From assembly GCA_002898015.1 (NCBI GenBank), contig BDTM01000025.1, forward strand, positions 1 through 62,443: a stretch of DNA of 62,443 nucleotides. Direction: 5' to 3'. The stretch's first letter is position 1. Every line of letters begins with the position of its first letter. Below, piece after piece: positions 44,101 to 53,110 of this stretch. Below the pieces are notes generated by a model, which saw only the letters and a program-made list of their open reading frames with translations, had not been told where the DNA came from and searched no databases. This DNA is from a bacterium BMS3Bbin03 (GTDB lineage Bacteria; Zhuqueibacterota; JdFR-76; BMS3Abin05). Both the position numbers and the translations under genes were made by a program.

Positions 44101-45355
44101 TTTTTCCGTTTCAATCGCAGCCGGCGTCACCAGAACGCAGGATATTTTCCTTTTGCCGGCGCCCGGTGAAATTGCCCGGCTTCAGGGGAAAATTGTGGAT
44201 GATTCGAATCTGCCGATAAACGGCGTCCCCATCACGCTGTCCGGCGGGAAAGTGGCGCTCATTTACACGGAGATGAACGGCACGTTCGACATTAAGAGGC
44301 TTCAGGCCGGCTTAAACTACAGTCTGCGGCCGCATTTGCGCAATTATTTCTTTGTGCCTGAAAAACGGTCGTATGCGCCTTTAACGCAGAATAAAGTTAA
44401 CCAGAATTTTTTGGGCGCTCTTTACGGAGATGTCAGTGGGAATAAAGCGGTCAGCTCTTTCGACGGGTCTCTCATCCTGCGCATCAGTGCGCAGCAGAAT
44501 GTGGCGCCTTACTACCAGAATCAGCCCAGGGATTCCATTGCGGCGGATGTGAGCGGCAACGGACAGGTGAGTTCGTTCGATGCGTCGCTGATTTTCCGCT
44601 ACGCCGTTCAATTAATCGATCGATTTCCCGCAGAGCCGTCAAGACTGGGCAAGATGCGGCAGATTTATGCCGATCCGACGGCGCACATTTTTACATTTCG
44701 GATTTTATCTCACAAAAAGAACCGGTGGACGGTGGCCGTCTCCGGAGATAATTTTAATCGTCTGTTGGCCACGCAGTGGGAGATTTCCTACGCCCCCGAT
44801 TGGATTGACATCCGAAACTGCGCCCTTTTGCCTGAATTTCAAAATCACCGTCTGGCCTGGTCGAAGGCGAACGGTTTACTCACAATCGCCACGGCGGGTG
44901 CAGAAGCGCCTCGAAAATCAGGAGATTTTCTAAAAATTGTGCTTCGCGTGAAGGGCGACGCTTCCGTTTCGCCGCTCCATTTTCTGAAAGTGGTCCATGT
45001 CAGCATCAATGAAGGTCTGGTGGCGGCCCGTTTTATTTCGCCTGAGGAAACTGCCGAGCCGACTGAATTTCACCTGTACCAGAACTTCCCGAATCCCTTC
45101 AACAGCGAAACGCTGATTCGCCTGGCGCTTCCTGAAACGCAATCGTCGGAAAAACAGGTCGTGGAACTGACCCTTTACAACGTGCTGGGACAAGAGATTA
45201 AGACACTGGTCCGCAAGAAATTGGCTTCCGGCTACTATCAGTTCAAGTGGAACGGAACCGATCAGGAGGGCCGGCCGGTCGCCGGAGGCATTTACTTTTA
45301 CCGGCTGAAAGCGGGGAAATTCGTTAAAATCAAAAAATTATTATATTTAAAGTAA
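41147..45355 (+). CDS. Secreted multidomain protein: carboxypeptidase-regulatory-like repeats, dockerin-like pair, cohesin-like module, T9SS-type tail
   Basis: 1402 residues. Signal peptide (FVFCLAFVLICFQAGVLWAQ). Residues 25-340 are Ig/FN3-like. About 343-1085 hold nine CarboxypepD_reg-like units of about 83 residues (e.g. GTVSGQVKDNHNNPLPGAAVQV). At about 1090-1165 two EF-hand-like repeats, GDVSGNKAVSSFDGSLILR and ADVSGNGQVSSFDASLIFR, form a dockerin-like pair. About 1175-1305 resemble a cohesin. About 1307-1402 are a Por-type sorting domain (LYQNFPNPFNSETLIRLALP; C-terminal FVKIKKLLYLK). The start is the ATG one base after the upstream stop; an open frame extends further 5' but lacks the signal peptide at its start. 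The dockerin could bind the cohesins of the next protein. Confidence 0.88.
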   Translation: MKKRFVFCLAFVLICFQAGVLWAQQITLTSVPYKLIGESESVTVTWLEPVSATLHYGKTHGQYDLSLSQSGNRSLTFVPQNDGIQPGVYYAIITNGALSSQEFPLIIEASVSPKMRQPQNSTTISTATPEFQWDEVAGVPYYHLILSDREVVISRDADGNLQLTGANIIWQVITQNTHITYGDPDPSGYFTEINGMPSPLLNGNQYTWIVLNNYGNNPALSSLIQSGVSTFQVQLTVPVGKPVLVSPANLANLSAETITFQWQSVSNAVNYLIQLFELVQQDNSSSSILVWSTTTSNLSIDFPARAVLKGTQYSWRVLAMDNAGNGAASATRDFIYQVPVSALNIHTRDLKGQVLPWTNISVAPLNGSSSNVSYVTTDYGNMTISVQPGSYKITASKEGFLDTTKTISAPGGDTVSVAIYLSPAIYKVTGIVKDQLGRFLPNVTVHARENTSGRIFKTISDAGGGFLLTLSAGLWDVWGEKENYSDSDTTRVEITSQTNVSLSQPLILKEFKSTLTGKVVNPSGLAILSGKVLASKGNVEVYQYSASNGTFSLQVSSGTWTVTVLKDGYVSPAPRTVNVTAGQTVQISPDFVLQPDAGILSGFVFDGQKALGNALVQATPPSGLPVSTPTDPGGVYALNLASGNYTVTVSKQGYASPDPAQIAISTGQTLSNVNFTLHPNPVSISGRVTSGGNPVEGVIVRAGGALDTTRANGTYVLWVPPGTFQVTAAKAGFAANQIRTVTIGLGENKANIDFTLTPNSGIIKGTVQEGTNPIAEAVVLAVSGSDTLRTLSAALGGYRVSVKPGTWKMTAQKAGFVTQQGAATISVQSGQTVSGIDFNLIRNIGTVSGQVKDNHNNPLPGAAVQVENARLQALTDNSGFFAIQLEPGAYQLTAQKTGYDTQTKPANVTLNAVTSLNYSLTTMGTLTGKIADNQTRLPIDKASIFAVNNKDTTRTETDYTGEYSLHLNGGTYQIVADQLGYHALDFSVSIAAGVTRTQDIFLLPAPGEIARLQGKIVDDSNLPINGVPITLSGGKVALIYTEMNGTFDIKRLQAGLNYSLRPHLRNYFFVPEKRSYAPLTQNKVNQNFLGALYGDVSGNKAVSSFDGSLILRISAQQNVAPYYQNQPRDSIAADVSGNGQVSSFDASLIFRYAVQLIDRFPAEPSRLGKMRQIYADPTAHIFTFRILSHKKNRWTVAVSGDNFNRLLATQWEISYAPDWIDIRNCALLPEFQNHRLAWSKANGLLTIATAGAEAPRKSGDFLKIVLRVKGDASVSPLHFLKVVHVSINEGLVAARFISPEETAEPTEFHLYQNFPNPFNSETLIRLALPETQSSEKQVVELTLYNVLGQEIKTLVRKKLASGYYQFKWNGTDQEGRPVAGGIYFYRLKAGKFVKIKKLLYLK

Positions 45356-45360
45356 ACCCT

Positions 45361-48300
45361 ATGAAATCAAAACAAAAAAGATTCCGGTCGAATGACAGAA
45401 GAAACGCGCTATTAAGATTTTTGGCGGTTCTTTTTGGAATTCTGCTGACAGCCGGCACTGTTCTCGCCCAGACCGTAACCGTTTCGGTTCCGGATGAAAA
45501 GATGTCCGAAGGAAAAAACTTCCGGCTTCCGGTGAAGGTTTCGAATTTAACCGGGCTGAGTGTATTTTCTTTTGATTTCACCCTGGTGTACGACGCCTCC
45601 GTGCTGACGGCGCAAAGTGCACAGACGTCCGGTTCGCTCTCGGCTTCCTGGGGCCCCGCCACTACGCACATTTCCGCCGGACAAATCCAGGTCGGCATGG
45701 GCGGAACAACGGCGCTGTCCGGTTCCGGAAATCTCATTTACATCAATTTTCACGTCAAAGCAGGCGCGGCCGTCGGGAAAACCTCTCCGTTAACCTTTAT
45801 AAAACTTCAATTTAATGAAGGCACCCCCCCGGCGCATTTTAATAACGGCACCTTTACGGTGATTCAGGATAAGGAGCCGCCGGTAATTACAGCCGGTCCT
45901 TCGGCACAAAACGTCACCGCGCATTCGGCTGAAATTCGCTGGAACACCGACGAGCCGGCCACCGGCAAAGTGGCCTACGGCACCTCGGCTTCTTACGGAC
46001 AGGTTCTGGAAAACAGCGCCCTGGTGGCTTCCCATTCGCTCAAAATTCACCCGTTAAAACCGTCCACCACGTACCATTACCGCGTTTATTCAACGGATAA
46101 ACTGGGGAACGGACCGACAATTTCGGAAGATGACACATTCCGGACGGCGGACATCATCGCCCGGCTGCCGTCTCTTTCACTGGACCCCGGGGCGGCTATC
46201 GTGTTTCCGCTGACGATTACAGATGTGTCTGAGCAGGGAATTACCCGCGTGGAATTAACCATTCTTTTTGACGGCAGCCTGCTTTCCGCCACGGGTGTGA
46301 GCACCGACGGTACCATTATTTCAGCCTGGAATAAGCCGTCCTTTTCGAATGAACCCGGGAAAATTACCGTTTCAATGCAGGGCAGCAATCCCTTGAGCGG
46401 GCACGGCGTGCTGGTGAATCTGCAATTTCGCATTTCATCCGGTGTGAAGATCGGCCGGTCGACGCCGTTAACATTTCAGACCTTTTCATTGAAAACAAGC
46501 GCTTCGGAAACCATTCCTTCCCTCACCGAAAACGGGTTATTTACGGTGGAGGATACACAGCCGCCGAAAATCGTCTCGGGGCCGGGTGTAGAGACGATTA
46601 CATCAAAAAGTGCCGTGATTACCTGGGAAACCAATGAAAAAAGCACAAGCCTTGTTAAATTCGGCACGGGGACATCCTACGGCTGGCAGAAAAACAATCA
46701 AAACCGGGTCAAAACACATTCTGTTTTATTGTCCAATCTTTCACCGTCCACGACCTACCATTTCGCAGCAGGCTCCGTGGATTCCAGCGGAAACGGGCCC
46801 ACGTGGAGCGAGGATCAGTCCTTTTCAACAGAAGCCGGCAGCGGCATTCTTGTCTCTGTGCCGGATGCCGGCGGGCAGGCGGGAAGCGACGTCACCATTC
46901 CCATCGGTATTTCAGATGCAAGCGGACAGAACATCCGGAGTTACACACTTGTTTTGGCGTATAATTCCGATTTAATTCAGGCGCTTTCTGCAGATGAATC
47001 CGGAACCCTCACGTCCGGCTGGGGCAAACCGGCCGTGAAAATTGTGGACGGGCAGGTTGTGGTGCAGGGTGAATCCGGATCTAATTTGGCCGGAGGCGGT
47101 ACGCTGGTAAAGCTCCTGTTTCGCGTGAAATCCTCCGTGACGGACGGCTTAACCGCACCCATTTCAATTGTGTTTGTGCAATTGAACAACGGCTGGCCGG
47201 AGGCTTCCATTAAAAATGGGGTTCTGACGCTGCGGGGCACACCCGACACGCAGGCGCCGCAAATTATTTTTGGTCCTTTTGTGGATAATATTTCTTCAGC
47301 GGGGGCGCGTGTCGTGTGGGTGACCGATGAACCGGCGGATGGATTTGTTCAATACGGCGCCGGTGCCGGCTACGGCCTCTCTGCGGGGAGCCCGGAATTG
47401 GAAACCGTTCATCGTGTGGTGATGGCGGGACTTTCACCGGGATCCGTTTATCATTTTCAGGTGCAGTCCGCAGATCGCTGGGGGAATGGTCCCGCAGCGA
47501 GCAGCGATGCCACATTTAAAACCACAAGCGGCGGGGAAGTGCTGGTTTTGCTTCCCGATCAAATGCGGAAAGACGGCGCGGCGTTTGACTGGCCGGTTCA
47601 AATTGGGGACGTTACCGGGAAGAAGGTGTATTCGTCGGATATCATCGTCCGGTACGACCCCAATATACTCACGGCACTTTCGGCATCCACAGCCGGTACG
47701 CGGGCAGCCTCCTGGGGGTCGCCTGTTTTTACGCCCGGAAATGGTAAAATCATCATTGCCATGGGCGGCATCTATACACTTTCCGGCAGCGGGACTCTTG
47801 TAAAAATCCGCTTTCGGGTAAAATCCGGCGCTCCGGAGAAAATCGAAACGCCCGTGGAATTTGAGAAATTTGTTTTCAATGAGGGCACGCCGGCGGCTAT
47901 TTTCAAAGGCGGCTTGTTGACGGTGAAGGATGTCACGCCGCCCAAAATCACCGCCGCACCTCAGGTTGTCAGTAAAACAGCCGCATCCGCCACAATTCTC
48001 TGGGCAACGGACGAGCCTTCCACGGGAACCGTTGAATTCGGCACAACCTCCGCTTACGGGCGGTCGGTGGAAAGCGGCGAGCTTGAGAAGAGCCATATTG
48101 TGGTTTTGACGGAATTGGAATCGGGTGTGACCTATCATTTTCGGGTGTCTTCGAAAGATGGAAGCGGCAACGGACCGACCGTCAGCAGCGACCGGACGTT
48201 TCAAACCGTTTCAAGAAACCCCTTTGTTCTGAGAATTCCATCGACGGCTTTCGATGTCGGCAGGACATTTGATTTACCCGTCGAGTTGGACAGCCTTGGA

Positions 48301-51300
48301 AACAGAAGCGTGTATTCTCTGGATTTTATTTTAAAGTTTGATTCTAAAGCGCTTAAAATGACTCGGCTTCTGACAGCCGGAACACTGACGGCTGCGTGGT
48401 CTAATCCGGTGGTTTGGATCGGAGAGGATTCCGTGCGGGTCCGGATGCAGTCGACGGAACCGGTGACTCAAAACGGGACGCTGTTCAAGATTCAATTTCA
48501 GGTCAAATCCGGAGGCGTGTACAATAAACCGACGCCCGTTTTTATGGAAAATATGCTGGTAAACAGCCTGTCATCCGGATTTGTGATTCGCGGCGGTACA
48601 TTTACGCTGGTGGATCGGACGCCTCCGAAAATTACCGCCGGACCTTCCGCAGCTCAGGTCACTGCCCGTTCCGTTCATATTGTGTGGAGCACAAATGAAC
48701 CGTCCGACAGTCAGATCGATTACGGCACATCCACTTCCTACGATCTTAAATTGTCCGATTCCGATTTTATGACGTACCACGACATGGCCATTTCCGGCCT
48801 TTCTCCGAGTACCACCTATCATTTTAGGGTGAGTTCAACCGATACAATCGGAAACGGACCGGTCCGGAGCAGCGATACAACCTTTACCACAACGGCCGGA
48901 AATGAAATATCGGTTGCCATTCCGGATACACTTGCGCCCATCGGACAGACCATTTCCTGTCCGGTTACGATTGAAGATGTGACCGGAAAAGGCATCCGAA
49001 ATTATCAGTTGACCATTCGTTTTGATTCCACTGCCATCGTACCGGTGGGAGCGGAAAAAGCGGGCACACTGACGGCCGCCTGGGGAGAACCCTCGGTTAC
49101 AAAGGAAAACGGCCGCATGTCCGTTTCACAGACGGGGGGCAGCGATTTGACCGGGTCCGGCACGCTAATCCGGCTTTTGTTTAAGATCAGAGAAAATGCG
49201 GAGCCGGGAAAGGATGTCGCACTGATTTTCAGTACATTCACGTTCAATAACGGCGCCATTCCGGCTTCACCGAACAGTGCCCGCTGGCGGCTGGTCGACC
49301 GCACACCGCCCGTGGTGACGGAAGGGCCGGAGGTGGTCGACGTTGGTGTCAATTCTGCAGCAGTTCGATGGAAAACAAATGAGCTGACGACCGGAAAAAT
49401 TGAGTACGGCAAAACCGCCGGGTACGGCCAATTTAAAAATGCGGCCGCCGTCGATTCTGTCCACCTGGTCGCGCTTGAGAATTTACAGCCCCTAACGGTT
49501 TACCATTTTCGAGTCTCCGCGACGGACACGGCGGGAAATGGGCCTGTGACCACCGCCGATGCCACATTCAGTACCCTCTCGGATACGGTGACCGTCAGTT
49601 TGCCGGAGATGACCGTGGCGATCGGAAGCGTATTCGATGTTCCGATTACCGTGACAAATCTAACCGGCTTTCAAATCAAGAAAATACAAATGGATATGAC
49701 CATAGATTCCACCACGTTATCGCCCATCGGGGCTTTCTCCGACAGCAGCATGACGGCGAAATGGGGGACACCGTTCTATTCCGTTTCAAAGAATGTGTTC
49801 CATGTGGAAATATCGGGAGCTGAACCGCTAAAAGGAAAAGGGGTTTTAATCTGGCTGCGTTTTCGATTGCTGGGCGGGGTGTATCCCGGTGCAGTCCTGA
49901 ATTTTTCTTTCGATTCTTTTCAATTAAACAGCGGCACGCCGGCGGCCAAGATTAATTCCGGCAAGATTCATGTGGTTCAGGGCCATGCGGCCGGCGGGAT
50001 CGAGGTTTCACTGCCGGATACAAGCCTGCTCCCCGGAACACGCCTGCTGCTGCCCGTCTCCGTTTCGGATGTGACGGATAAAGGCATCCATTCGCTGGCT
50101 CTGACGCTTTCCGCCGATAATAAAATCGTAAAATTTCACGGCATTGAAACCAAAAATTCACTAACAGAGATTTGGGGATCCCCCCAGGTAAAAATTAGCG
50201 GGGACAGCCTGACGGTGTCCTTGCAGGGAACCGCAGCGGTGTCGGATTCCGGCACACTTCTGTTTATCGATCTGGAAACACTGCCGGCCGCCCAGGAGGG
50301 TGATACGACCGAGCTGAAATTTGATCGCTTCCGGTTTAATCAGGGAAATCCATTTGCAAATGTGAAGAATGGGTTCATCCGAATTTATAAACGGCACGAT
50401 GCCATTTCGGGGTTTGTATTTGAATCGGACAGCGTGACCGCCGTTAAAGATGCCGTGGTCAGTGCAAAAGAGACGGACACCGGGCAGGTGAAAACCGGAG
50501 TTTCGGACAGCACGGGATCCTTCCTTGTGGCCTCCCTGGATTCGACCAAAACTTACACGGTGAGTGTGTCGAAACCCGGCTACACCTCGCCGGACCCGGT
50601 GCAACACGTGAAAACCGGCACCAGTGATTTGAAATTCTATCTGGAAAAGCAAAACGGGTTTATCGACGGCTGGGTAAAATCTCCTGAAAATAAAGCCGTC
50701 GTGGGCGCGCTGGTGGTGGCAGATGACGGGCACGGGCACTTCGGTTCCGGAAACACCGATTCCACCGGTCATTTTGCCGTCAATCATCTGGCAAAACGAT
50801 TTTCCTACACGGTGACGGTGACGAAATTCGGATTTCACGACACGGTCCTTCAGAATGTACGGGTGAACCAAACGGTTCAAGTCCAAATGAAGTGGTTTTA
50901 CGGAGAAATTCACGGAATGGTCCGGGACACGAACCGCGTGGCGATGGACAGTGTGTTTGTGCAGGCACTCAGTTTAAAGAAAGGCACGCGTGTCGATAGT
51001 TTTCTCACGGACAAAACCGGAAAATATGACCTGGACAGTTTGAAGACGGATCAGTATTTGATCTACGCGCTGCGGGAGGGGTTTGTGAGCACGCCCAATC
51101 AGGTCACCGTTAACCTGGCGCCCGGGGATTCGGTTGCATCGGACTTTACGATGGAACGGGCGGTTCTGGCGGCGATTGATATTTCAGGCAACCAGGAAAT
51201 TCCCAACAATGTGTCGTCCCGATTTGATTTTACGGGGAAAACAGCGAAAGGGCAGGTCATGGCTTTGCGTTCCCCTGTGTGGAAACTGTGGCCGAAGAAG

Positions 51301-52146
51301 GCGGGCGTGGCGAGCCAGGGAATCGTTTACCCCAATCCGGATTATTTTGGCGAAGCGAATCTTTCGGTGACCGATCAATTCACGGGAATTTCCGACACCC
51401 TGCGGCTGTCGGTTTACGCCCCGGTGACGGCAGCCACAAATGCCGTTTTTGAAAATGCGGAAGGCGTGAGTCTGCAGATTACCCCGGGCTCGGTGGATCA
51501 GCCCCAGAAGATTAAAATCCAGTCGGTTTCTCTGCCGTCTGTCAAAAAAAGCACGAAGCGTTTTTCGGCGCCCGGGAAAGGGTACATTTTAAAGCCGGGC
51601 GGGTACAAATTTCAGGAATCCGTTCATCTGGAAATGCCGGTTCCGGCTGGTTTTGCCGCAAAACGTGTAAAAATCGGGCGCTGGAATCAGGATAAAGCGC
51701 AGTGGGATGTGCTGGAAACAAACGTGGTGACGCACGGGGATACCAGCAAATTATCCTCGGAACTGTCGGAATTTTCGCTGCTGGCTGTTTTGAATCCCGC
51801 AAAGGATCTCGGAATGGAATCTCTGCGGTTTTACCCGAATCCTTTCTCGCCTAAAATAGACACTGATCTGGACGGCTACCCGGGCTTAACCATTGAATTT
51901 TTAATCACGTCCCGTGATGCCAGGCGGCCGTTCGTAACCGTTCAAATTTACAGCCTGTTGGGGCAGAAGGTGCGCACACTCGTGAATCACGAACCCCAAA
52001 ACAAGGATCAGCGTCTCAAATTCCGTTGGGACGGCCTCACGGATGACGGCCGGATGGCCCGGAATGGGCGCTATGTCGTGAAGGTGGATGTTTCCGATGC
52101 AACAGGTACAAAAACAAAATTGGGAACCGTAATTCTGGTGAAATAA
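45361..52146 (+). CDS. Giant scaffoldin-like protein with eight cohesin-like and six FN3-like modules and a T9SS-type tail
   Basis: 2261 residues. Signal peptide ends near 36 (GTVLAQ). Eight cohesin-like modules start near residues 38, 265, 496, 727, 955, 1183, 1410 and 1547; each opens like VTVSVPD and contains G-F.LPV-.L and a later G.G.L..I.F.VK segment. The first six are each followed by an FN3-like module (e.g. PPVITAGP...STTYHYRVYSTD), giving a repeat of about 230 residues. Three CarboxypepD_reg-like domains lie at 1681-1930, an uncharacterised domain at about 2030-2150, and the sorting domain from 2152 (LRFYPNPFSP) to the end. There is no catalytic domain, so its role looks structural: a surface scaffold for dockerin-bearing partners. 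Confidence 0.88.
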   Translation: MKSKQKRFRSNDRRNALLRFLAVLFGILLTAGTVLAQTVTVSVPDEKMSEGKNFRLPVKVSNLTGLSVFSFDFTLVYDASVLTAQSAQTSGSLSASWGPATTHISAGQIQVGMGGTTALSGSGNLIYINFHVKAGAAVGKTSPLTFIKLQFNEGTPPAHFNNGTFTVIQDKEPPVITAGPSAQNVTAHSAEIRWNTDEPATGKVAYGTSASYGQVLENSALVASHSLKIHPLKPSTTYHYRVYSTDKLGNGPTISEDDTFRTADIIARLPSLSLDPGAAIVFPLTITDVSEQGITRVELTILFDGSLLSATGVSTDGTIISAWNKPSFSNEPGKITVSMQGSNPLSGHGVLVNLQFRISSGVKIGRSTPLTFQTFSLKTSASETIPSLTENGLFTVEDTQPPKIVSGPGVETITSKSAVITWETNEKSTSLVKFGTGTSYGWQKNNQNRVKTHSVLLSNLSPSTTYHFAAGSVDSSGNGPTWSEDQSFSTEAGSGILVSVPDAGGQAGSDVTIPIGISDASGQNIRSYTLVLAYNSDLIQALSADESGTLTSGWGKPAVKIVDGQVVVQGESGSNLAGGGTLVKLLFRVKSSVTDGLTAPISIVFVQLNNGWPEASIKNGVLTLRGTPDTQAPQIIFGPFVDNISSAGARVVWVTDEPADGFVQYGAGAGYGLSAGSPELETVHRVVMAGLSPGSVYHFQVQSADRWGNGPAASSDATFKTTSGGEVLVLLPDQMRKDGAAFDWPVQIGDVTGKKVYSSDIIVRYDPNILTALSASTAGTRAASWGSPVFTPGNGKIIIAMGGIYTLSGSGTLVKIRFRVKSGAPEKIETPVEFEKFVFNEGTPAAIFKGGLLTVKDVTPPKITAAPQVVSKTAASATILWATDEPSTGTVEFGTTSAYGRSVESGELEKSHIVVLTELESGVTYHFRVSSKDGSGNGPTVSSDRTFQTVSRNPFVLRIPSTAFDVGRTFDLPVELDSLGNRSVYSLDFILKFDSKALKMTRLLTAGTLTAAWSNPVVWIGEDSVRVRMQSTEPVTQNGTLFKIQFQVKSGGVYNKPTPVFMENMLVNSLSSGFVIRGGTFTLVDRTPPKITAGPSAAQVTARSVHIVWSTNEPSDSQIDYGTSTSYDLKLSDSDFMTYHDMAISGLSPSTTYHFRVSSTDTIGNGPVRSSDTTFTTTAGNEISVAIPDTLAPIGQTISCPVTIEDVTGKGIRNYQLTIRFDSTAIVPVGAEKAGTLTAAWGEPSVTKENGRMSVSQTGGSDLTGSGTLIRLLFKIRENAEPGKDVALIFSTFTFNNGAIPASPNSARWRLVDRTPPVVTEGPEVVDVGVNSAAVRWKTNELTTGKIEYGKTAGYGQFKNAAAVDSVHLVALENLQPLTVYHFRVSATDTAGNGPVTTADATFSTLSDTVTVSLPEMTVAIGSVFDVPITVTNLTGFQIKKIQMDMTIDSTTLSPIGAFSDSSMTAKWGTPFYSVSKNVFHVEISGAEPLKGKGVLIWLRFRLLGGVYPGAVLNFSFDSFQLNSGTPAAKINSGKIHVVQGHAAGGIEVSLPDTSLLPGTRLLLPVSVSDVTDKGIHSLALTLSADNKIVKFHGIETKNSLTEIWGSPQVKISGDSLTVSLQGTAAVSDSGTLLFIDLETLPAAQEGDTTELKFDRFRFNQGNPFANVKNGFIRIYKRHDAISGFVFESDSVTAVKDAVVSAKETDTGQVKTGVSDSTGSFLVASLDSTKTYTVSVSKPGYTSPDPVQHVKTGTSDLKFYLEKQNGFIDGWVKSPENKAVVGALVVADDGHGHFGSGNTDSTGHFAVNHLAKRFSYTVTVTKFGFHDTVLQNVRVNQTVQVQMKWFYGEIHGMVRDTNRVAMDSVFVQALSLKKGTRVDSFLTDKTGKYDLDSLKTDQYLIYALREGFVSTPNQVTVNLAPGDSVASDFTMERAVLAAIDISGNQEIPNNVSSRFDFTGKTAKGQVMALRSPVWKLWPKKAGVASQGIVYPNPDYFGEANLSVTDQFTGISDTLRLSVYAPVTAATNAVFENAEGVSLQITPGSVDQPQKIKIQSVSLPSVKKSTKRFSAPGKGYILKPGGYKFQESVHLEMPVPAGFAAKRVKIGRWNQDKAQWDVLETNVVTHGDTSKLSSELSEFSLLAVLNPAKDLGMESLRFYPNPFSPKIDTDLDGYPGLTIEFLITSRDARRPFVTVQIYSLLGQKVRTLVNHEPQNKDQRLKFRWDGLTDDGRMARNGRYVVKVDVSDATGTKTKLGTVILVK

Positions 52147-52148
52147 AG

Positions 52149-53081
52149 ATGAAACGTTTAATGATGTTTGCGGCTATTTTTCTTCTCTTCGCCGGTGAAC
52201 AGACTGTTTCGGCTCAGGATTTGGCGAATTACCCGGCCGCATTTGTGGATATCGGATTTGGGGCGCGGCCGTTGGGGATGGCCGGCGCTTACACGGCAAT
52301 TGCCAATGACGTGCAGTCTGTTTTGTGGAATCCTGCAGGATTGGCCGGTGTTCCGTTTGTGCAGGGAACATTCAGCACGACGAGGCAATTCGGGCTCATT
52401 CCCTACCAGATGGCTGCCGCCGCTTTTCGGTTCGGGGTGAATTGGGTCCATTCGGAAGGAATCATTCTCTCCGGAGACGATGCCATGCGTGAATTCACTT
52501 TTCTGATGGGGGCAGCCTATGAAAAGCGCTGGCCAAACGGGAACTATCTGCGGGGCGGCACGGTGGTTTCGTACCGAAATGCGTCTTTCGGGAAAAATGC
52601 CCCCAGGGGTTCGGGCGCCGTCACCGGAAGTGTCTCCGGTTTTGCGGTGGATTTTGGAATTCAATATTCCCCGGCTGAACACTACATTCTGGCGGCCGTT
52701 CTCAAGAATGCCGTCAATTATCTGCAGTGGAATACATCGACCATCGGGAAATACAGTGAAGGCACCCCCATGCAATTGGTGTTCGGCCTGGGCGCCGTGA
52801 ATATTTTAAACTTCAATTTCGATCTGGACATCGAAAAGACGCTTTACAAAGATATCCCCGATAAATTTGCCTTTGGTGTGGAACGCCCGCTGTTCAAATA
52901 TTTCTACCTGCGCGGCGGATTTTCCAGGGGACTGGTCCCCTCCGATCTCTCTTCAACGGCTTTCGGCGGCGGGCTGCATCACGCCTTTCCCCGGGGGTTC
53001 AGGCTCACGCTCGATTTTGCCTACATTCTTCAGGATTTAAACAACAATTTTCGGCTCTCGGTGACGTTTGATTTGAAGTAA
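52149..53081 (+). CDS. PorV/PorQ-family outer-membrane protein
   Basis: 310 residues, signal peptide (LMMFAAIFLLFAGEQTVSAQ). The N-terminal block AAFVDIGFGARPLGMAGAYTAIANDVQSVLWNPAGLAGV is the defining signature of PorV/UPF0164 proteins. PorV is the T9SS outer-membrane shuttle that binds C-terminal sorting domains and hands cargo to the attachment complex. The remainder is a FadL-like barrel ending LSVTFDLK. It follows the giant cohesin gene by two bases, so cargo and its probable shuttle are co-expressed. Confidence 0.85.
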   Translation: MKRLMMFAAIFLLFAGEQTVSAQDLANYPAAFVDIGFGARPLGMAGAYTAIANDVQSVLWNPAGLAGVPFVQGTFSTTRQFGLIPYQMAAAAFRFGVNWVHSEGIILSGDDAMREFTFLMGAAYEKRWPNGNYLRGGTVVSYRNASFGKNAPRGSGAVTGSVSGFAVDFGIQYSPAEHYILAAVLKNAVNYLQWNTSTIGKYSEGTPMQLVFGLGAVNILNFNFDLDIEKTLYKDIPDKFAFGVERPLFKYFYLRGGFSRGLVPSDLSSTAFGGGLHHAFPRGFRLTLDFAYILQDLNNNFRLSVTFDLK

Positions 53082-53110
53082 GGAATTAACATTGATCCTT
53101 GGGAGGAATC

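Noticed and set aside
47434..48204. 256-codon open frame on the minus strand
   Set aside because: Lies entirely opposite the giant cohesin gene, has no family resemblance and a Cys/His/Arg composition typical of antisense shadows in GC-rich coding DNA.
45880..49600. Regular 690-bp periodicity that could suggest a tandem DNA repeat or CRISPR-like array
   Set aside because: The periodicity is from coding modules (cohesin plus FN3) that diverged at the DNA level; there are no short identical repeats with unique spacers.
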